Below are positions 6,168 to 10,543 of a DNA stretch of 10,543 bases, piece after piece (position 1 is the stretch's first letter; every line of letters starts with the position of its first letter). This DNA comes from Candidatus Peribacterales bacterium. GTDB lineage: Bacteria; Patescibacteriota; Gracilibacteria; Peribacterales; Peribacteraceae. Both the position numbers and the translations under genes were made by a program. Below the pieces are notes generated by a model, which was not told the origin of the DNA, made no database searches, and was given only the letters and a program-made list of their open reading frames with translations. The DNA lies in the NCBI GenBank assembly GCA_021731345.1, contig JAKFXO010000133.1:1-10543 (forward strand). The letters are read 5' to 3'.

Positions 6168-7325
6168 ATGAAGTTTTCATGCAAAACAGCGGATCTTCTT
6201 TCGGGCTTGCAGCTTGTAAGTAGGGCAATTGGCACAGAACAAGTGCTTCCCATTCTTCAAAATATTTTAATTACCGTTGAAGGAAAACGTTGCACACTTT
6301 CAGCAACCAACCTTGAACTTTCCATTGTGACGAGTTTTGAAGTCAGTATTGAAAATGAGGGTTCAATCACCGTGCCTGCAAAAGCAATTCTCAACTTCGT
6401 GCAGTACAACCAAGATGCTGAAATTATTCTTGAAACAAGTGAAGGGACACAACTCAAACTTCACTCGAAGCGTGCAAAAGCAGTTATTGCTGGAGAGGCA
6501 GCAAGTGGCTTCCCTACTATCACTAGTATCCAAAAAGATGTCACGTTGAATTTGCCGATTTCACCGCTTCTTACAGCCCTTAACCTTGTAACGTTCGCAT
6601 GTGCAAGGACAACATCAAGGCCGGTGATCTCTGGTGTGTTTGTGAAAATGGAGAAAGGAAAAATCACGATGGTTGGCACAGATAGTTATCGTCTTTCGGA
6701 ATACAAGATTGATATTCCAGGTCTTACTGGAGATGTAACTTGTATTATTCCAGCGAAATTTCTCGATGAATTGAAGGGTGTTATCGCACTTCATCGTGGT
6801 CGTGAGGCTGAGGATAAGGATGAGAAGGGTAAGAAGAAAACATCTATTGAAAGCGTCGATATCCACTTAGGTTCTCAGCAGATTGAGGTGCACCTCGCTC
6901 ATACAAAACTTGTGAGTAGGCTCATTGACGGTAAATTCCCGGATTACGCCCAAGTCGTGCCAAAAGAGAAAAACACGACAGCTGTCGTAAATATTAAAGA
7001 CCTCCTCGGTGCTGTGAAGCGCATGCACTACTTCGCAAAAGAGCAGAGTAACAACATCACTTTTACATTCAATAAGTCAGGTATTCATCTCATGACAAAA
7101 CAGACTCAAATTGGCCGTGATGAGTCGACGATCACGTCAGCTGTAGATGGTAAGGATAACAAGATCGCCGTGTCATCAACGTATCTTATCGATTTCCTCG
7201 CACGCCTTGATACTGAGGAGGTTCTCATTGAACTCTCAGACAAGATGCATCCAGCTGTCTTCAAAATTCCGACAGATCACACCTACCTTCACCTCATCAT
7301 GCCGTTGCGCATGACAGAGGAATGA
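6168..7325 (+). CDS. dnaN: DNA polymerase III beta subunit (sliding clamp)
   Basis: This 385-residue protein is the ring-forming clamp that tethers DNA polymerase III to DNA. The three-domain clamp fold is supported by MKFSCKTADLLSGLQLVSRA at the start, TDSYRLS near residue 171 (TDGHRLA in E. coli), GKFPDYAQVVP near 254, and the C-terminal LHLIMPLRM, which matches the family's conserved MPxR ending that forms part of the partner-binding pocket. It is about 19 residues longer than the E. coli clamp (366). A run of lysine, glutamate and aspartate at about residues 207-229, between the second-domain helix and the next strand, accounts for most of the excess. The ATG at 6168 gives the expected N-terminus. 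It directly follows the putative origin, and its base composition seems more AT-rich than the genes to the left. dnaA is not upstream and recF is not downstream. Confidence 0.97.
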   Translation: MKFSCKTADLLSGLQLVSRAIGTEQVLPILQNILITVEGKRCTLSATNLELSIVTSFEVSIENEGSITVPAKAILNFVQYNQDAEIILETSEGTQLKLHSKRAKAVIAGEAASGFPTITSIQKDVTLNLPISPLLTALNLVTFACARTTSRPVISGVFVKMEKGKITMVGTDSYRLSEYKIDIPGLTGDVTCIIPAKFLDELKGVIALHRGREAEDKDEKGKKKTSIESVDIHLGSQQIEVHLAHTKLVSRLIDGKFPDYAQVVPKEKNTTAVVNIKDLLGAVKRMHYFAKEQSNNITFTFNKSGIHLMTKQTQIGRDESTITSAVDGKDNKIAVSSTYLIDFLARLDTEEVLIELSDKMHPAVFKIPTDHTYLHLIMPLRMTEE

Positions 7326-7342
7326 TGTAATGTATCTTTGTG

Positions 7343-7358
7343 TGCAGGACGTCCTGCA
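7343..7358. repeat. 16-base perfect palindrome between dnaN and mfd
   Basis: TGCAGGACGTCCTGCA is perfectly self-complementary with no spacer and begins 18 bases after the dnaN stop. A palindrome of this length is unexpected by chance in a 128-base gap. It could be a dimeric repressor or other protein site, or the base of a structure in the dnaN 3' end; no T-run follows, so it is not a classical terminator. Confidence 0.7.
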
Positions 7359-7397
7359 TCCCCATCAAACCCTCATTACGAGGGGGGTGAGGGGGAC
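7351..7397. repeat. GC-rich imperfect hairpin after dnaN
   Basis: GTCC (7351-7354) and GGAC (7394-7397) bracket nested complementary tracts, CCCC (7360-7363) with the following G-runs and CCCTC (7370-7374) with GAGGG (7380-7384) around a five-base loop; CCCTCA can pair alternatively with TGAGGG (7388-7393). The structure could stop transcription or protect the dnaN mRNA 3' end, but lacks a T-run. Confidence 0.4.
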
Positions 7398-7425
7398 ATT
7401 TCGATAGTGAAAAAGAGTCCAGCGC

Positions 7426-7431
7426 TATAAC
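7426..7431 (+). promoter_or_regulatory. Possible -10 element of mfd
   Basis: TATAAC (five of six) lies 22 bases before the mfd ATG and would give a leader of about 16 bases. No good -35 hexamer is present at the right distance; TAGTGA at 7405-7410 is too close. The leader has no clear Shine-Dalgarno sequence. Confidence 0.3.
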
Positions 7432-7453
7432 CAACACTCCATTTTTTCGGGTG

Positions 7454-10400
7454 ATGATTCCATCCATTTGCATCGGTGAGTCGACTCATCGGGAGCTTAG
7501 TCAGCTTCTGAGGAGTAAGCATGCCCTCACGATTTCAGGACTTTCGAATGAAACCGCGAAAGCGATGATTATTAGTCATCTTCTTACCTTGCACCCTGCA
7601 CCTGCTGTGGTGGTGACGGAGAATGATGAGCGAGTGGAGGGACTTTTGCATTGGATTAACTTCTTCGGAAAACAAGACGTGTTTCGTGTGACATTTGGCG
7701 CAGAGCCAACTGCAGATGATGTGTCATCGGTCGTAAAACTGATGAAAGGTGAAGGGATTGCGGTGATGGACCGCGCTACATGGGACACAGAAATGCCGTC
7801 GTTTGAAGAATTTAAAGAACACGCCGTTATCTTGAAGGTCGGAGAGGATATTGATTTCACGACATTCTTTTCGGCGCTTATCGACGCAGGTTACGAACAC
7901 TCTGATGACACGTATTTGTCGCCCGGTGAGTATCGCAGAGTCGGCGACACGCTCGACGTGTATCCAGTTGGAGAGAGTAAGCAGTACAAAATTAGTTTTT
8001 CATTTGGCAAAGTAGAAGAGATTCGCACAGAGAGTGAAAATGGCTCAGAGAAACAGAAATCCATCGTTATCTATCCCCTTTCATGGGGAGAGACGAGGCA
8101 ATTATCCAAGCAATTTCCTGATACATCAGTACTCGTGACTGACGAGCAGGAGGATTTAGAAAGGCCGGCATCATGTGACTTAGTGAAGCTCACAAGTTTC
8201 CCAGAAGATGAAGACGTCCATGTGCATCTTCGATATCTCTCTGTCCTGAAGTTTTACACACTTCCTGACTTCGTAAACGACGTGAAAGATAAACTCCAGC
8301 AAGATTGGACGCTTATTATTGTGAGTAAGCGCGCTGATGATCTGAAGGGGGTTCTGACGGAAGAGCGTATTCAGTTCCTCGACTCTCCTGAGAGAAGGTC
8401 TGGCTCTGTGACCATCGTCCCTGCAGGCGAAGATGAGCTGCTGCCTCATTCGCTCCAAAACCCTGATCTTAAGTGCGCGCTCATCACAGATCGTGAAATT
8501 TTCTCTCTTCGCAAAGAGGCGAAACAGCGCTCAGTACAGCGCTTAGCGCTCGATTTCATTACATCGCTGCAGGTTGGAGATTTCGTCGTGCATATGGAGC
8601 ACGGTATCGGCCGATTTGAAGGAATGACACAGAAAGTGGTGGACGATGTGGAGCGTGAATACCTAGAAATCACATACGCAGAAAACGATAAACTCTTCGT
8701 GCCAGTCGACCAAGCGGACAAGCTCAGTAAGTTCGTGCACGAGGAGGGCGAGGAGCCGACACTGACGCGCCTTGGTTCATCCGAGTGGAAAAAGATTACG
8801 AAGAAAGTGAGCGAGGAAACGCAGAAGGTTGCAAAAGAACTTCTGGAGATTTACGCGAAGCGTGCAAAGGCAAAAGGAAACTCATTCCCAGATGACAGTG
8901 ATGTGCAGCAGAGATTTGACGACGCGTTTCCGTATACCGAGACGCCTGGTCAGATCAAAGCGATTGAGGACATCAAGAAAGATATGGAGAGCGGCCACCC
9001 GATGGATAGACTTGTCTGTGGAGACGTTGGATTCGGAAAGACGGAGGTTGCTATGCGTGCCGCGTTTAAGGCTGTGCAAGGCGGTAAACAGGTCGCTTTC
9101 CTCTCGCCTATTACCATTCTTACGGACCAGCATTACCGAAGTCTTATCAAGCGTATGGAAGGCTTCAATGTTAGGATCGACATGCTTTCGCGCTTTCGCA
9201 CTACGCAGCAGCAAAATGAGACGCTCCAAAAACTGCGCGAGGGAAAGATCGACATCATCGTCGGTACACATCGCCTCCTTCAGGACGACATTCAGTTCAG
9301 TGATCTTGGCCTCGTCATCATCGACGAAGAGCAGCGCTTTGGTGTGAAGCAAAAAGAAAAACTCAAGGAACTACGCTCCGCTGTGGACATCCTCACGATG
9401 ACAGCGACGCCGATCCCACGCACGCTCAACCTTGGTCTTCATAAGCTGCGCGATATCACGACGATCACAACGCCACCACCAGGCCGCCTCCCGATCATCA
9501 CCGAAGTTCGTAAATATTCTGATGCACTCGTTCGCGAGGCCATCATGAAAGAAATTGCACGCGGTGGGCAGGTCTACATGCTTCACAATCGCGTTGAGAC
9601 GATCGATGCATTCGCGATGAAGCTCAAGGCCTTAGTGCCGCAAGCAACCTTCGTAGTGACCCATGGACAGCTAAAGCCAGAGGTTCTTGAGGAGCGCATC
9701 GTCGACTTCAAGAATGGTAAGTACTCGGTGCTCGTGAGCTCCACCATTATCGAAAACGGTATCGACCTTCCACGCGCCAACACACTCATCGTGAACGAAG
9801 CTGAGAAGTTCGGTCTCTCGCAGCTCTACCAGCTCCGTGGCCGTGTCGGACGTGGAACAGTGCAGGCGTATTCGTACTTCCTGTATCACTCGCAGCGTCT
9901 GAAGGACGATGCTAAGAAGCGTCTACGCGCCATCGTCGAAGCGTCGGAACTCGGTTCTGGATTCCAGATTGCCATGCGTGACCTAGAGATCCGCGGTGCC
10001 GGTGAAATTCTTGGTGCGTCACAGTCCGGAAACATGCAGACCGTCGGTGTCAGTCATTACCTACGTCTCCTCAAAGCTGCAGTGGAAGAGATGAAAGCCG
10101 GAGGTAAGGGTGATGATGACGATCTGCCGCAGACCATTGAAATCATTCTGCCCTTCGAAGCTCTTCTGCCGTCGTTCTATATTCCAGACGAGCAGGAGAA
10201 GATTGGCGCATACCAGAAACTTGCGGGCTCGGAAGATGAAACGATTCTCGCCGAATTTGAGGAGGACCTACGTGAAGAGTACGGTCCACTCCCAAAACAA
10301 GCGGAAAACCTCCTGCAGGTTATTCGCCTGAAGATGGCCTGCCGCAGAGCCGGTGTCGTTCGTGTAAAAATGGACAACGTGTCTGCAAATCGCCGCGATA

Positions 10401-10543
10401 TTGTGGTGACCCTTGCACCGCGTGTCACGGCCGTTGAAATCATGCAGCTCTTACAGGTCTGTGCGCAGTGGCGTATCGTCGGTACGACGCTGAGAATTTC
10501 TGAAGCAGACATCAAGAAAGTAGCGGGAACCGATGAGTGGCTT
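7454..10543 (+). CDS. mfd: Transcription-repair coupling factor Mfd (3' partial)
   Basis: The frame stays open to the window end, giving 1030 residues; alignment by eye to E. coli Mfd suggests only a few tens of residues are missing. Mfd is a DNA translocase that removes RNA polymerase stalled at damage and recruits UvrA. Residues 1 to about 370 are a divergent UvrB-like region (GEYRRVGDTLDVYP near 158). The RNA polymerase-interacting domain starts near 374 (VGDFVVHMEHGIGRFEGM). The helicase core has Walker A GDVGFGKT at 523-530, DEEQRFGV from 624, TATPIPRT, and RGRVGRG from 795. The translocation motif RGAGEILGASQSG begins at 847, and the C-terminal regulatory domain follows (IEIILPFEALLPSFYIPDEQ). 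ATG 7454 is used; an in-frame GTG at 7451 is immediately upstream. The part before the polymerase-binding domain is about 100 residues shorter than in E. coli. It follows dnaN after 128 bases in the same direction. Confidence 0.96.
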   Translation, partial: MIPSICIGESTHRELSQLLRSKHALTISGLSNETAKAMIISHLLTLHPAPAVVVTENDERVEGLLHWINFFGKQDVFRVTFGAEPTADDVSSVVKLMKGEGIAVMDRATWDTEMPSFEEFKEHAVILKVGEDIDFTTFFSALIDAGYEHSDDTYLSPGEYRRVGDTLDVYPVGESKQYKISFSFGKVEEIRTESENGSEKQKSIVIYPLSWGETRQLSKQFPDTSVLVTDEQEDLERPASCDLVKLTSFPEDEDVHVHLRYLSVLKFYTLPDFVNDVKDKLQQDWTLIIVSKRADDLKGVLTEERIQFLDSPERRSGSVTIVPAGEDELLPHSLQNPDLKCALITDREIFSLRKEAKQRSVQRLALDFITSLQVGDFVVHMEHGIGRFEGMTQKVVDDVEREYLEITYAENDKLFVPVDQADKLSKFVHEEGEEPTLTRLGSSEWKKITKKVSEETQKVAKELLEIYAKRAKAKGNSFPDDSDVQQRFDDAFPYTETPGQIKAIEDIKKDMESGHPMDRLVCGDVGFGKTEVAMRAAFKAVQGGKQVAFLSPITILTDQHYRSLIKRMEGFNVRIDMLSRFRTTQQQNETLQKLREGKIDIIVGTHRLLQDDIQFSDLGLVIIDEEQRFGVKQKEKLKELRSAVDILTMTATPIPRTLNLGLHKLRDITTITTPPPGRLPIITEVRKYSDALVREAIMKEIARGGQVYMLHNRVETIDAFAMKLKALVPQATFVVTHGQLKPEVLEERIVDFKNGKYSVLVSSTIIENGIDLPRANTLIVNEAEKFGLSQLYQLRGRVGRGTVQAYSYFLYHSQRLKDDAKKRLRAIVEASELGSGFQIAMRDLEIRGAGEILGASQSGNMQTVGVSHYLRLLKAAVEEMKAGGKGDDDDLPQTIEIILPFEALLPSFYIPDEQEKIGAYQKLAGSEDETILAEFEEDLREEYGPLPKQAENLLQVIRLKMACRRAGVVRVKMDNVSANRRDIVVTLAPRVTAVEIMQLLQVCAQWRIVGTTLRISEADIKKVAGTDEWL

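Noticed and set aside
7381..7395. G-quadruplex in the dnaN-mfd gap
   Set aside because: There are only two long G-runs, so at best a weak two-layer structure; pairing with the upstream C-runs explains it better.
8882..9352. 156-codon - strand reading frame inside mfd
   Set aside because: It is antisense to the highly conserved helicase core.
2..10543. UGA recoding as glycine
   Set aside because: TGA closes the genes ending at 2305, 4396 and 7325 at sensible C-termini, and no conserved frame contains an internal TGA.

Overview
All genes in this window lie on the + strand. It appears to be a chromosomal segment of a small-genome bacterium, most likely of the Candidate Phyla Radiation (Patescibacteria), perhaps Peribacteria-like. 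That placement is inferred from tight gene packing, base composition near 50% GC, an archaeal-type GlmU-like enzyme, a standalone ComEC-type hydrolase, and many proteins with only general family resemblance. TGA ends three genes and no gene reads through it, which argues against the UGA-glycine code of Gracilibacteria and Absconditabacteria. The phylum itself is not proven by the sequence.

Bases 1-4396 hold four genes. The first is the 3' part of a membrane protein with a degenerate PP2C-type phosphatase domain inside the cell, one membrane segment, and a probable beta-propeller outside. Next comes a small HxGH nucleotidyltransferase resembling archaeal FAD synthetase. Third is a secreted, probably wall-anchored protein with fibronectin-like domains and an LPASG sorting signal. 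Fourth is a ComEC/Rec2-like metallo-beta-lactamase hydrolase with an N-terminal membrane anchor. After these, a sugar-1-phosphate nucleotidylyltransferase with a left-handed beta-helix tail occupies 4443-5729.

The 438-base gap at 5730-6167 looks like the chromosomal replication origin. It has three DnaA boxes in tandem, each exactly 11 bases apart, further diverged boxes, a cluster of GATGAT motifs with a hairpin, and an AT-rich stretch with repeated AGTAA/TTACT. dnaN (sliding clamp) follows directly. dnaA and recF are not in the window. After dnaN comes mfd (transcription-repair coupling factor), which is cut by the window end.

Two genes, the surface protein and dnaN, have promoter-like sequences whose -10 element ends exactly six bases before the ATG, which predicts leaderless mRNAs. 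The GlmU-like gene has a similar but less exact arrangement. The surface or envelope genes left of the origin point towards it, so under bidirectional replication they would be transcribed head-on to the fork; dnaN and mfd point away from it.
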